DNA from: Pseudomonas brassicacearum subsp. brassicacearum
GTDB taxonomy: Bacteria; Pseudomonadota; Gammaproteobacteria; Pseudomonadales; Pseudomonadaceae
Length of the DNA: 64,000 nt
Direction: 5' to 3'
Assembly (NCBI RefSeq): GCF_008801605.1
Contig: NZ_VZPJ01000008.1
Span: 1 to 64,000, forward strand
The notes below the pieces were generated by a model. The model saw only the letters and a list, made by a program, of their open reading frames with translations, ran no database searches and was not told the origin of the DNA. A program made the position numbers and the translations under genes. Below, piece by piece: positions 16,247-25,461 of the stretch. How positions within the stretch are numbered: position 1 is the stretch's first letter; every line of letters begins with the position of its first letter.

Positions 16247-17440
16247 TCAGCTCAGGGCTTGCCCCGGCACCCGCACAAACCCTTCCATCAACACCCGCGC
16301 GCTGCGGCTCATGATGGCTTTTTTCACGGTCCATTCACCGTTGACCTGGCTGGCCTCGGCGCCGACGCGCAGGGTGCCGGACGGGTGGCCGAAACGCACC
16401 GCGTTGCGTTCGATGCCGCCGGCCGCGAGGTTGACCACGGTGCCGGAAATCGCCGCGGCGGTGCCGATGGCCACCGCTGCGGTGCCCATCATGGCGTGGT
16501 GCAGCTTGCCCATGGACAGCGCCCGCACCAACAGGTCAACGTCCCCGGCCGCGACGGCTTTTCCGCTGGATGAAACGTAGTCCGCCGGCGGCGCGACGAA
16601 CGCCACTTTCGGTGTGTGCTGGCGCTGGGCGGCTTCGTCCAGGTGCTTGATCAAGCCCATGCGCAAGGCGCCGTGGGCGCGGATTGTTTCGAACATGGCC
16701 AATGCCTTGGGATCGCCATTGATGGCGCCCTGCAATTCGGTGCCGGTGTAACCAACGTCCCGGGCATTGATGAAAATCGTCGGGATCCCGGCGTTGATCA
16801 GCGTCGCCTTGAAGGTGCCAACACCGGGCACTTCCAAGTCGTCCACCAGATTGCCGGTGGGAAACATCGAGCCGCCACCGCCCTCTTCCTCGGCGGCCGG
16901 GTCCATGAATTCCAATTGCACTTCGGCCGCCGGAAAGGTCACGCCGTCGAGTTCGAAGTCCCCGGTTTCCTGCACCGCGCCGTCGGTGATCGGCACATGG
17001 GCGATGATGGTCTTGCCGATGTTGGCCTGCCAGATCCGCACCACGGCCATGCCGTTCTGTGGGATGCGACCGGCGTCCACCAAACCACTGCTGATAGCGA
17101 ATGAACCGACCGCCGCCGACAGATTGCCGCAGTTGCCACTCCAGTCCACGAACGGCTTGTCGATGGACACCTGGCCGAACAGGTAATCGACATCGTGGTC
17201 GGCCCGGGTGCTCTTGGACAGGATCACAGTCTTGCTGGTGCTGGACGTCGCGCCGCCCATGCCATCGATCTGCTTCTCGTACGGGTCGGGGCTGCCGATC
17301 ACCCGCAGCAACAGGGCATCCCGTGCGGCGCCTGGGACGCTGGCCGCTTCGGGCAGGTCTTGCAGGCTGAAGAACACGCCTTTGCTGGTGCCGCCACGCA
17401 TATAGGTAGCGGGTATTCTGATTTGCGGTGCGTGAGCCAT
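16247..17440 (-). CDS. prpF: 2-methylaconitate cis-trans isomerase PrpF
   Basis: A 397-residue isomerase with two diaminopimelate-epimerase-like folds. It converts the trans-2-methylaconitate made by AcnD into the cis form needed for the methylcitrate cycle. Seen: IPATYMRGGTSKGVFF at the start, WSGNCGNLSAAVGSFA with the catalytic Cys, and HHAMMGTAAVAIGTAAAI later, all PrpF hallmarks. The start at 17440 follows GAGGAGC; a further ATG at 17452 is less likely. It is the last gene of the operon and follows acnD by 42 bases. Confidence 0.95.
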   Translation of the reverse strand: MAHAPQIRIPATYMRGGTSKGVFFSLQDLPEAASVPGAARDALLLRVIGSPDPYEKQIDGMGGATSSTSKTVILSKSTRADHDVDYLFGQVSIDKPFVDWSGNCGNLSAAVGSFAISSGLVDAGRIPQNGMAVVRIWQANIGKTIIAHVPITDGAVQETGDFELDGVTFPAAEVQLEFMDPAAEEEGGGGSMFPTGNLVDDLEVPGVGTFKATLINAGIPTIFINARDVGYTGTELQGAINGDPKALAMFETIRAHGALRMGLIKHLDEAAQRQHTPKVAFVAPPADYVSSSGKAVAAGDVDLLVRALSMGKLHHAMMGTAAVAIGTAAAISGTVVNLAAGGIERNAVRFGHPSGTLRVGAEASQVNGEWTVKKAIMSRSARVLMEGFVRVPGQALS

Positions 17441-17482
17441 GATGCTCCTCAAGCGGACACGCTGGGTGTCCGCAGCTGTGGT

Positions 17483-20074
17483 TTAAACGGCAACCGCCGA
17501 TTCAAGGAAGTCCTGGGCAAAGCGTTGCAGCACGCCCCCGGCTTCATAGATCGACACTTCTTCAGCGGTATCGAGGCGGCAGGTCACCGGCACTTCGACG
17601 CGCTCGCCGTTCTTGCGAGTGATGACCAGGGTCAGCGTCGCACGCGGGGTGCGCTCGCCGATCACGTCATAGATTTCGCTGCCATCGATGCCCAGGGTCT
17701 TGCGATCGGTGCCGGGCTTGAACTCCAGCGGCAACACGCCCATGCCCACCAGGTTGGTGCGGTGGATGCGCTCGAAACCCTCGGCGGCGATCGCCTCTAC
17801 ACCGGCCAGGCGCACGCCCTTGGCCGCCCAGTCCCGCGACGAACCCTGGCCGTAGTCGGCGCCGGCAATGATGATCAGCGGCTGCTTGCGCTCCATGTAG
17901 GTCTCGATGGCTTCCCACATGCGCATGACCTTGCCTTCCGGCTCGACCCGGGCCAGGGAGCCCTGCTTGACCTTGCCGTTTTCCTGGACCATTTCGTTGA
18001 ACAGTTTCGGGTTGGCGAAGGTGGCGCGTTGCGCGGTCAGGTGGTCGCCACGGTGGGTCGCGTAGGAGTTGAAGTCTTCTTCCGGCAGGCCCATTTTCGC
18101 CAGGTATTCACCCGCGGCGCTGTCCAGCATGATGGCGTTGGACGGCGACAGGTGATCGGTGGTGATGTTGTCCGGCAGCACCGCCAGCGGGCGCATACCC
18201 TTGAGCGGCCGCGCACCGGCCAGCGCGCCTTCCCAATACGGCGGACGACGAATGTAGGTGCTTTGTGGGCGCCAGTCGTACAGCGGCGTCACTTTCGGCC
18301 CGGTGTCTTCCTGGATGGCGAACATCGGGATGTACACCTGGCGGAACTGCTCGGGTTTCACCGAGGCCTTGACCACCGCATCGATTTCTTCGTCGCTCGG
18401 CCAGATGTCCTTGAGGCGGATTTCCCGACCGTCCACCACGCCCAGTACATCCTTCTCGATGTCGAAGCGGATGGTCCCGGCGATGGCATAAGCGACCACC
18501 AGCGGCGGCGAGGCGAGGAACGCCTGCTTGGCGTACGGATGGATACGCCCGTCGAAGTTGCGGTTGCCCGACAACACGGCGGTGGCGTACAGGTCGCGGT
18601 CGATGATTTCCTGTTGGATCACCGGGTCCAGCGCGCCGGACATGCCGTTGCAGGTGGTGCAGGCGAACGCCACCACGCCGAAGCCCAATTGCTCCAGCTC
18701 TTTGGTCAGGCCCGCTTCATCCAGGTACAGCGCCACGGTTTTCGAACCCGGCGCCAGGGACGACTTGACCCACGGCTTGCGCACCAAGCCCAGGCGGTTG
18801 GCGTTGCGCGCCAGCAGGCCGGCGGCGATCACGTTGCGCGGGTTGCTGGTGTTGGTGCAACTGGTGATCGCAGCGATGATCACCGCGCCGTCGGGCATTT
18901 GACCCGGCACATCGTCCCACTGGCCGGAAATGCCTTTGGCAGCCAGATCCGACACCGCGACACGGGCGTGCGGGTTGCTCGGACCGGCCATGTTGCGCAC
19001 CACCGACGACAGGTCGAAGGTCAGGCCCCGCTCGTATTGCGCGCCCTTGAGCTTGTCAGCCCACAGGCCTGCTTGCTTGGCGTAGGTCTCGACCAGTCGC
19101 ACCTGGTCGTCTTCGCGCCCGGTGAGTTTCAAGTAATCGATGGTTTGCTGGTCGATGTAAAACATCGCCGCCGTGGCGCCGTATTCCGGGGCCATGTTGG
19201 AAATGGTCGCGCGGTCGCCCAAGGTCAGGGCACTGGCGCCTTCGCCGAAAAACTCCAGCCAGGCACCGACGACTTTTTGCTTGCGCAAAAATTCGGTCAG
19301 CGCCAGCACCATGTCGGTGGCGGTGATACCCGGTTGCAGCTTGCCGGTCAGCTCGACGCCGATGATTTCCGGCAGGCGCATCCACGAGGCGCGGCCGAGC
19401 ATGACGCTTTCGGCTTCCAGGCCACCGACGCCAATGGCGATCACGCCCAGGGCATCGACGTGCGGCGTGTGGCTGTCGGTGCCCACGCAAGTGTCGGGGA
19501 ACGCCACGCCGTCACGCTGCTGGATCACCGGGGACATTTTTTCCAGGTTGATCTGGTGCATGATCCCGTTGCCCGGCGGAATCACGTCGACGTTCTTGAA
19601 GGCCTTCTTGGTCCAGTTGATGAAGTGGAAGCGGTCTTCGTTGCGTCGGTCTTCGATGGCGCGGTTCTTGGCGAAGGCTTGCGGGTCGGAACCACCGCTT
19701 TCCACCGCCAGGGAGTGGTCGACGATCAGTTGGGTCGGCACCACCGGGTTGACCTGCGCCGGGTCACCGCCCTGCAAGGCGATGGCGTCGCGCAGACCAG
19801 CCAGGTCCACCAGCGCGGTCTGGCCGAGGATGTCATGGCACACCACGCGGGCCGGGAACCACGGGAAGTCCAGGTCGCGCTTGCGCTCGATCAGTTGCAG
19901 CAGCGACTCGCCCAGCGTGGCCGGGTCGCAGCGCCGCACCAGGTTCTCCGCCAGCACGCGGGAGGTGTACGGCAGGCCGTCGTAGGCGCCAGGGCGAATG
20001 GCATCCACGGCCTCGCGAACGTCGAAATAATCCAGCGAAGTGCCGGGCAGCGGTTTGCGAAATTCTGTGTTCAT
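17483..20074 (-). CDS. acnD: Fe-S 2-methylcitrate dehydratase AcnD
   Basis: An 863-residue aconitase-family hydro-lyase that dehydrates 2-methylcitrate in propionate breakdown. Cluster-binding cysteines appear in ITSCTNTSNPRNV and ACTTCNGMSG. Other aconitase blocks are VGTDSHTPHVDALGVIAIGVGG, GSSRDWAAKG (active-site Ser/Arg) and FERIHRTNLVGMGVLPLEF. It is shorter than the ~910-residue AcnA and lies between prpC and prpF, so AcnD rather than AcnA is the right call. AcnD plus PrpF replaces PrpD. The 989-residue open frame on the opposite strand (17195-20164) is a composition shadow. Confidence 0.96.
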   Translation of the reverse strand: MNTEFRKPLPGTSLDYFDVREAVDAIRPGAYDGLPYTSRVLAENLVRRCDPATLGESLLQLIERKRDLDFPWFPARVVCHDILGQTALVDLAGLRDAIALQGGDPAQVNPVVPTQLIVDHSLAVESGGSDPQAFAKNRAIEDRRNEDRFHFINWTKKAFKNVDVIPPGNGIMHQINLEKMSPVIQQRDGVAFPDTCVGTDSHTPHVDALGVIAIGVGGLEAESVMLGRASWMRLPEIIGVELTGKLQPGITATDMVLALTEFLRKQKVVGAWLEFFGEGASALTLGDRATISNMAPEYGATAAMFYIDQQTIDYLKLTGREDDQVRLVETYAKQAGLWADKLKGAQYERGLTFDLSSVVRNMAGPSNPHARVAVSDLAAKGISGQWDDVPGQMPDGAVIIAAITSCTNTSNPRNVIAAGLLARNANRLGLVRKPWVKSSLAPGSKTVALYLDEAGLTKELEQLGFGVVAFACTTCNGMSGALDPVIQQEIIDRDLYATAVLSGNRNFDGRIHPYAKQAFLASPPLVVAYAIAGTIRFDIEKDVLGVVDGREIRLKDIWPSDEEIDAVVKASVKPEQFRQVYIPMFAIQEDTGPKVTPLYDWRPQSTYIRRPPYWEGALAGARPLKGMRPLAVLPDNITTDHLSPSNAIMLDSAAGEYLAKMGLPEEDFNSYATHRGDHLTAQRATFANPKLFNEMVQENGKVKQGSLARVEPEGKVMRMWEAIETYMERKQPLIIIAGADYGQGSSRDWAAKGVRLAGVEAIAAEGFERIHRTNLVGMGVLPLEFKPGTDRKTLGIDGSEIYDVIGERTPRATLTLVITRKNGERVEVPVTCRLDTAEEVSIYEAGGVLQRFAQDFLESAVAV

Positions 20075-20138
20075 CGTCAGGACTCGGTCACGGTGGTTTC
20101 AGAAGGGTTGGCGCCGGACTTGAAGCGCCCCTGGCCAC

Positions 20139-20226
20139 TGTGGGAGCGAGCTTGCTCGCGATAGCGGTGTATCAGTCGACATTAGTTGAATGTCAGTACG
20201 CAATCGCGAGCAAGCTCGCTCCCACA
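20139..20226. repeat. Paired REP element inside the prp operon (prpC-acnD gap)
   Basis: TGTGGGAGCGAGCTTGCTCG at the left is mirrored by CGAGCAAGCTCGCTCCCACA at the right, around a central GTCGACATTAGTTGAATGTC-like core. It lies within the transcribed gap between prpC and acnD, where a stable hairpin could change message decay or expression ratios. Confidence 0.9.
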
Positions 20227-20269
20227 GGGTTTCGGGGGTATCCAGTTCCTGCGGCTAGAACCCTCCAGC

Positions 20270-21397
20270 TCAGCGTTGTTCGATTGGCACGAACTTGCGC
20301 TGTTCGACGCCGGTGTATTCGGCGCTCGGTCGGATGATGCGGTTGTTGGCGCGTTGTTCGAACACGTGGGCGGCCCAGCCGGTCAGGCGCGAGCAAACGA
20401 AGATCGGCGTGAACAGCTTGGTCGGGATGCCCATGAAGTGGTACGCCGAGGCATGGTAGAAATCGGCGTTGGGGAACAGTTTCTTCTGCTCCCACATGGT
20501 CTTGTCGATGGCTTCGGAGACCGGGAACAGCACCGTATCGCCCACTTCATCGGCGAGTTTTTTCGACCAGCCCTTGATCACCTCGTTGCGCGGGTCGTTG
20601 TCCTTATAGATCGCGTGACCGAAGCCCATGATCTTGTCCTTGCGCGCCAGCATGCCTAGGGTGCCTTCGATGGCCTCCTGCGGTGAGCTGAAGCGCTCGA
20701 TCATTGCCATCGCCGCTTCGTTGGCACCGCCATGCAACGGGCCGCGCAGCGAGCCGATGGCGGCGGTGATGCAGGAGAACAGATCCGACAGAGTGGAGGC
20801 GCAAACCCGGGCGGTGAAGGTCGAGGCGTTGAATTCGTGCTCGGCGTAGAGGATCAGCGAAACGTTCATCACCTTGACGTGCAGCTCGCTCGGCTTCTTG
20901 CCGTGCAGCAGGTGCAGGAAATGGCCGCCGATGGACACTTCGTCGGTCACACACTCGATGCGCTGGCCTTCGTGGCTGAAGCGATACCAGTAGCACATGA
21001 TCGCCGGGAACGCGGCCAGCAGGCGGTCGGTCTTGTCGTGCTGCTCGGAAAAGTCTTCCTCGGGTTCCAGGTTGCCCAGGAACGAGCAGCCGGTGCGCAT
21101 GACGTCCATCGGGTGGGCGTCGGCGGGGATGCGCTCCAAAACCTCTTTCAAGGCTTGGGGCAAGTCCCGCAACTGGCGCAGTTTACCGGTGTAGGCGTCC
21201 AGCTGTGCCTGGATCGGCAGCTCGCCGTACAGCAGCAGGTAGGCCACTTCTTCAAATTGCGCATCCGCCGCCAGGTCGCGAACGTCGTAGCCGCGATAAG
21301 TCAGGCCGGCGCCCGACTGGCCTACGGTGGACAATGCGGTCTGCCCGGCCACCTGGCCGCGGAGTCCGGCGCCACTGAGTACTTTTGCTTCGGCCAT
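20270..21397 (-). CDS. prpC: 2-methylcitrate synthase PrpC
   Basis: A 375-residue member of the citrate synthase family that condenses propionyl-CoA with oxaloacetate. Catalytic-region blocks seen are LRGPLHGGANEAAM (substrate His), MGFGHAIYKDNDPRNEVIKGWS (second His and Arg) and DFYHASAYHFMGIPTKLFTPIF (Asp). The opening SGAGLRGQVAGQTALSTVG...GLTYRGYDV is characteristic of PrpC rather than GltA. It lies between prpB and acnD, each separated from it by a REP element. Confidence 0.96.
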   Translation of the reverse strand: MAEAKVLSGAGLRGQVAGQTALSTVGQSGAGLTYRGYDVRDLAADAQFEEVAYLLLYGELPIQAQLDAYTGKLRQLRDLPQALKEVLERIPADAHPMDVMRTGCSFLGNLEPEEDFSEQHDKTDRLLAAFPAIMCYWYRFSHEGQRIECVTDEVSIGGHFLHLLHGKKPSELHVKVMNVSLILYAEHEFNASTFTARVCASTLSDLFSCITAAIGSLRGPLHGGANEAAMAMIERFSSPQEAIEGTLGMLARKDKIMGFGHAIYKDNDPRNEVIKGWSKKLADEVGDTVLFPVSEAIDKTMWEQKKLFPNADFYHASAYHFMGIPTKLFTPIFVCSRLTGWAAHVFEQRANNRIIRPSAEYTGVEQRKFVPIEQR

Positions 21398-21437
21398 TTG
21401 CTGTCTCCATTTTTTAGATTTGTAGAGAATGGGGAAA

Positions 21438-21503
21438 GATCGCAGCCTCGTTGCACTCGACAGCTCCTACGAGGAGCTGTCGAGCGAAGCGAGGCTGCGA
21501 TCT
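21438..21503. repeat. Long near-perfect inverted repeat (REP family B) in the prpB-prpC gap
   Basis: GATCGCAGCCTCGTTGCACT...CAGCTCCTAC is followed by GAGGAGCTGTCGAGCGAAGC...GAGGCTGCGATC, arms of about 30 bases with very few mismatches. It ends only a few bases before the prpB stop codon, within the operon message. Confidence 0.9.
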
Positions 21504-21505
21504 TT

Positions 21506-22396
21506 TCATTTTTTCGCCGCGAACAACGCATCGAGCTTCTGCTCGAAGGTGTGGTAGTCGATGCGATCGTAAAGCTCCATGCGGGTCTGCATGGTGTCGA
21601 TGACATTCTGTTGCGTGCCGTCGCGGCGGATCGCGGTGTAGACGTTCTCGGCCGCCTTGTTCATCGCGCGGAAGGCCGACAACGGGTAGAGCACCAGGGA
21701 CACGTCGGCACCGGCCAGCTGTTCGGTGGTGTACAGCGGGGTCGCGCCGAATTCGGTGATATTGGCCAGGATCGGCGCTTTCACGCGGCTGGCGAACAGC
21801 TTGTACATCTCAAGCTCGGTGATGGCCTCCGGGAAAATCATGTCGGCACCGGCCTCGATACAGGCCGCGGCGCGGTCCAGGGCTGATTCCAAGCCTTCCA
21901 CCGCCAGGGCATCGGTACGGGCCATGATCACGAAGCTGTCATCGGTACGGGCATCGACGGCGGCCTTGATGCGGTCGACCATCTCTTGCTGCGAGACGAT
22001 TTCCTTGTTCGGACGATGGCCGCAACGCTTGGCGCCGACCTGGTCCTCGATATGAATGGCCGCCGCGCCGAACTTGATCATCGACTTGACCGTGCGCGCC
22101 ACGTTGAACGCCGAGGAACCGAACCCGGTGTCCACGTCCACCAGCAGCGGCAGGTCGCACACGTCGGTGATACGGCGCACATCGGTCAGCACGTCATCCA
22201 GGCCGGTGATGCCCAGGTCCGGCACGCCGAGGGAGCCGGCGGCCACGCCGCCGCCCGACAGGTAGATCGCCTTGAACCCGGCGCGTTTGGCCAGCAGCGC
22301 GTGGTTGGCATTGATCGTGCCCACCACTTGCAGCGGATGCTCGGTGGCGACCGCATCGCGGAAACGCTGGCCTGGCGTGCTCTTGCTGGAACTCAT
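21506..22396 (-). CDS. prpB: 2-methylisocitrate lyase PrpB
   Basis: A 296-residue TIM-barrel lyase of the isocitrate lyase/PEP mutase superfamily that splits 2-methylisocitrate into pyruvate and succinate. The catalytic segment is visible as EDQVGAKRCGHRPNKEIVS, with the active-site Cys in KRCGH, and PLLVDVDTGFG and MIFPEAIT are conserved Mg-binding blocks. It overlaps the GntR regulator gene by four bases and is the first enzyme gene of the operon. Confidence 0.96.
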   Translation of the reverse strand: MSSSKSTPGQRFRDAVATEHPLQVVGTINANHALLAKRAGFKAIYLSGGGVAAGSLGVPDLGITGLDDVLTDVRRITDVCDLPLLVDVDTGFGSSAFNVARTVKSMIKFGAAAIHIEDQVGAKRCGHRPNKEIVSQQEMVDRIKAAVDARTDDSFVIMARTDALAVEGLESALDRAAACIEAGADMIFPEAITELEMYKLFASRVKAPILANITEFGATPLYTTEQLAGADVSLVLYPLSAFRAMNKAAENVYTAIRRDGTQQNVIDTMQTRMELYDRIDYHTFEQKLDALFAAKK

Positions 22397-23106
22397 GACT
22401 CACCTCGTTCAGTGGCGGCGCTGTCCTGGAAATGACGCGCAATGTTGCGTTTGGACGCACCGATGTGCCGGCGCATCAATAATTCAGCCAGTTCGCCGTC
22501 ACGGTCGGCGATGGCGTCTAGAATCCGGTGGTGCTCGGCAAAGGCCTGGCGCGGACGGTTGGGCGTGGTGGAAAACTGGATGCGGTACATGCGCACCAGT
22601 TGGTACAGCTCGCCGCACAGCATTTGCGTCAGGGTGCGGTTGCCGCTGCCCTGGATGATCCGGTAATGGAAGTCGAAATCGCCTTCCTGCTGGTAATAAC
22701 CGACACCGGCCTGGAACGCCGCATCGCGTTCGTGGGTTTCCAACACCCGGCGCAGCTCGTCGATTTCTTCCAGGGTCATGCGTTCGGCCGCCAGGCGGCA
22801 GGCCATGCCTTCGAGGGATTCACGGATTTCGTAGAGTTCCAGCAGCTCGGCATGGCTCAGCGACACCACCCGGGCACCGACGTGAGGCACACGCACCAGC
22901 AGGCGCTGGCCTTCCAGGCGATGAATCGCCTCGCGCAGCGGCCCGCGGCTGATGCCGTAGGTGCGCGCCAGCTCGGGCTCGGAGATCTTGCTGCCGGGGG
23001 CGATCTCGCCTTTGACGATGGCGGCCTGGATACGTCGGAAGACGTTCTCGGAGAGGGTCTCCGAATCGTCCTGGGCCATCACCGGGGTTTCGAGCTGATC
23101 GAGCAT
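22393..23106 (-). CDS. GntR-family (FCD subgroup) regulator of the propionate operon
   Basis: A 237-residue regulator: winged helix-turn-helix at about residues 20-85 (LSENVFRRIQAAIVKGEIAPG...ARTYGISRGPLREAIHRLEGQ) followed by the helical FCD ligand domain (ELLELYEIRESLEGMACRLAAE, with His ligands in HYRIIQGSGNR and HHRILDAI). The start at 23106 follows AAGGTG, whereas the upstream-extended frame to 23214 runs through operator DNA. It is translationally coupled to prpB. It probably senses methylcitrate or propionyl metabolites and binds the ATTGTCGACAAT palindromes upstream, including its own promoter (inference). Confidence 0.9.
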   Translation of the reverse strand: MLDQLETPVMAQDDSETLSENVFRRIQAAIVKGEIAPGSKISEPELARTYGISRGPLREAIHRLEGQRLLVRVPHVGARVVSLSHAELLELYEIRESLEGMACRLAAERMTLEEIDELRRVLETHERDAAFQAGVGYYQQEGDFDFHYRIIQGSGNRTLTQMLCGELYQLVRMYRIQFSTTPNRPRQAFAEHHRILDAIADRDGELAELLMRRHIGASKRNIARHFQDSAATERGES

Positions 23107-23191
23107 ATTGTCGACACCTTGCAAATCAATATGGCAAAAACTAACCAATAGCGACGTTAACGTCAAAGAAAAAATCAACATTGTCGACAAT
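23107..23191 (-). promoter_or_regulatory. Operator region of the prp operon: ATTGTCGACA sites and a GACGTTAACGTC palindrome
   Basis: ATTGTCGACA (23107-23116) touches the regulator start codon, and a perfect 12-base palindrome ATTGTCGACAAT lies at 23180-23191. Between them GACGTTAACGTC (23153-23164) is another perfect 12-base palindrome. The first two share the TTGT-CG-ACA core and suit a GntR-family dimer. Their placement implies autoregulation. Confidence 0.75.
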
Positions 23192-23386
23192 CGTCTAATA
23201 AGCCCATCCGCCATAACCGCTCGTTTGAATGCGTCGTAGCGTCCGGCCAGCGGTGGCGTCAGAAAACCACCGTGCTAGAATGCCGCGCGATTTGCCGCTC
23301 TCCTTTTATAGGGAAGGCTGCCCAGGGAGCTTGTGCAGTAATGCCAGGGCCTGAACCGATAAACGGAACGCTGCGCACCAGGATCT

Positions 23387-23923
23387 ATGACACTCAAGCC
23401 CTTCACCGCTGCTCTTTATTTCATGTGCCTGCCGGGGCTTGCCGTGGCGGGTGAAAAAACCGTGTACGGCCTCAACGAATACGCCGCCCTGCAGGGCATC
23501 GACCTGGAGGTCGCCGCCAAGCTGGACACCGGCGCCAAGACCGCGTCCCTCAGTGCCCGGGACATCAAGCGTTTCAAGCGCAATGGCGAATCCTGGGTGC
23601 GCTTTTACCTGGCCATCGACGCGGCCCACTCGCACCCCATCGAACGTCCGCTGGCCCGGGTCAGCAAGATCAAGCGCCGCGCCGGTGACTACGACCCGGA
23701 AGAAGGCAAGAAATACACGGCCCGGCCGGTCATCGAACTGGACATCTGCATGGGCTCGGCCCTGCGCAGCATCGAAGTGAACCTGACCGACCGCAGCGCC
23801 TTCCAATACCCGTTGCTGATCGGTTCCGAGGCGCTCAAGCGCTTCGACGCGCTGGTCGACCCCAGTCTTAAATACGCTGCCGGCAAACCCGCCTGCGCCA
23901 ATGCCGCTCAAACCGCAGAGTAA
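23387..23923 (+). CDS. Periplasmic retropepsin-like aspartic protease (RimB/DUF785 family)
   Basis: A 178-residue protein with a signal peptide (cleavage near GLAVA-GE) and a retropepsin-like domain. The catalytic loop KLDTGAKTASLSA (residues ~45-57) matches the DTG motif, and ALRSIEVNLTDRSAFQYPLLIGSEAL matches the family's conserved second half (LIG). Cytosolic relatives (RimB) act on glutamate tails added by RimK; this copy appears to be exported. Six bases separate it from the next gene, which begins the membrane partner. I recall related proteins being labelled Rlo (retropepsin-like osmosensitivity) in newer annotation. Confidence 0.85.
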   Translation: MTLKPFTAALYFMCLPGLAVAGEKTVYGLNEYAALQGIDLEVAAKLDTGAKTASLSARDIKRFKRNGESWVRFYLAIDAAHSHPIERPLARVSKIKRRAGDYDPEEGKKYTARPVIELDICMGSALRSIEVNLTDRSAFQYPLLIGSEALKRFDALVDPSLKYAAGKPACANAAQTAE

Positions 23924-23928
23924 TTCCA

Positions 23929-25461
23929 ATGCGCTCCCTTACCCTCCATCTGAAAATGCTGATCGCCATCCTGGTGGTGCTGGGCCTGTCGGTGACGGCC
24001 TATCAGATTTTCGTGCTCGGCATTCCGGTCACCGAAGACGCCACCGACGACTTGTGGAACATCGACGCCAAGGTCGAGTTCGTGCCCAATGCCAAGGACC
24101 CGGTGAAGATCCAGATGTTCGTGCCACCGCTGAGCCGCGACTATGTGAGCCTCAACGAGAGTTTCATTTCCAATAATTACGGCGTGGCGGTGAACCGGGT
24201 CGACGGTAACCGCAAGGTGACGTGGTCGGCCCGTCGCGCCAAGGGCAACCAGACCCTGTATTACCGCCTGGTGCTGACCAAGCGCTACAGCGCCGAGAAA
24301 ACCAAGGTCAAGGGCCCGACCTTCCGCGACAGCATCGCCGTCGAAGGCCCGGAGAAACTGGCCGCCGAAGCCCTGCTCGCGCCGATCCGCCAGCATTCGG
24401 CCGACGTCGAGACATTCATCAGCGAAGCGATCAAGCGGGTCAACAACCTCAACGACGACAACGTCAAGCTGTTGCTGGCCGGCGACCCTTCCTCGGCCAA
24501 CAAGGCGCGCATCGTCGAACTGGTGCTGTCCATCGCCCACGTGCCGGTGGAAAAGGTCCACACCATCCGCCTGGTGGCCGAGCAGCCGCAGACACCTGAG
24601 CTGTGGCTGCGCAGCTTCAACGGCACCGACTGGCTGTATTTCAACCCGGACACCGGCGAACAGGGCCTGCCCACCGACCGCCTGCTGTGGTGGACCGGCG
24701 ATGAAAACCTGATCACCGTCGATGGCGGCAAGAAAGCCACCGTTACCTTCAGCATGAACAACAGCGAAATGAACGCCATTCGCCTGGCCAAGCTGACGGA
24801 CGAGAACACCGACGCCAACTTCCTCGAATACTCGCTCTACGGCCTGCCGCTGCAGACCCAGCAAACCTTCATGATCATGGTGATGATCCCGATCGGCGTG
24901 CTGGTGATCCTGATCCTGCGCAACCTGATCGGCCTGCAGACCCTAGGGACTTTCACCCCGGTGCTGATCGCCCTGGCCTTCCGCGAGACCCAACTGGGTT
25001 TTGGCATCATCCTGTTCACGGTGATCACCACGCTGGGCCTGTCGCTGCGTTCGTACCTGGAGCACCTCAAGCTGCAGATGCTGCCAAGGCTCTCGGTGGT
25101 GCTGACGTTCGTGGTGGTGCTGATCGCCGCCATCAGCCTGTTCAGCCATAAGCTGGGCCTGGAGCGCGGCTTGTCGGTGGCGTTGTTCCCGATGGTGATC
25201 CTGACCATGACCATCGAACGCCTGTCCATCACCTGGGAAGAACGCGGCGCCGGCCACGCGATGAAAGTCGCCATCGGCACCCTGTTCGCCGCGTCCCTGG
25301 CGCACCTGATCATGAGCGTGCCGGAACTGGTGTACTTCGTGTTTACCTTCCCGGCGATCCTGCTGATCCTGGTGGGCTTCATGCTGGCCATGGGTCGTTA
25401 TCGCGGCTACCGCCTGACCGAGCTGGTACGGTTCAAGGCCTTCCTCAAGGCAGACTCCTGA
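23929..25461 (+). CDS. Inactive transglutaminase-like membrane protein with 7TM domain
   Basis: A 510-residue inner-membrane protein. One N-terminal helix (MLIAILVVLGLSVTAYQIFV) is followed by a periplasmic transglutaminase-like domain (about 50-290, including ELWLRSFNGTDWLYFNPDTG) and seven closely spaced hydrophobic helices (about 310-490). The whole protein contains no cysteine, so the transglutaminase triad cannot be complete, consistent with the 'inactive transglutaminase' family name. It is probably a scaffold or sensor linking the periplasmic protease to the cytosolic ligase encoded next; its stop overlaps that start by one base. Confidence 0.86.
   Translation: MRSLTLHLKMLIAILVVLGLSVTAYQIFVLGIPVTEDATDDLWNIDAKVEFVPNAKDPVKIQMFVPPLSRDYVSLNESFISNNYGVAVNRVDGNRKVTWSARRAKGNQTLYYRLVLTKRYSAEKTKVKGPTFRDSIAVEGPEKLAAEALLAPIRQHSADVETFISEAIKRVNNLNDDNVKLLLAGDPSSANKARIVELVLSIAHVPVEKVHTIRLVAEQPQTPELWLRSFNGTDWLYFNPDTGEQGLPTDRLLWWTGDENLITVDGGKKATVTFSMNNSEMNAIRLAKLTDENTDANFLEYSLYGLPLQTQQTFMIMVMIPIGVLVILILRNLIGLQTLGTFTPVLIALAFRETQLGFGIILFTVITTLGLSLRSYLEHLKLQMLPRLSVVLTFVVVLIAAISLFSHKLGLERGLSVALFPMVILTMTIERLSITWEERGAGHAMKVAIGTLFAASLAHLIMSVPELVYFVFTFPAILLILVGFMLAMGRYRGYRLTELVRFKAFLKADS

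Noticed and set aside
17195..20164. 989-residue open frame on the plus strand
   Set aside because: It is antisense to acnD and part of prpF; high-GC codon bias leaves shadow frames open. The sequence has no protein-like features.
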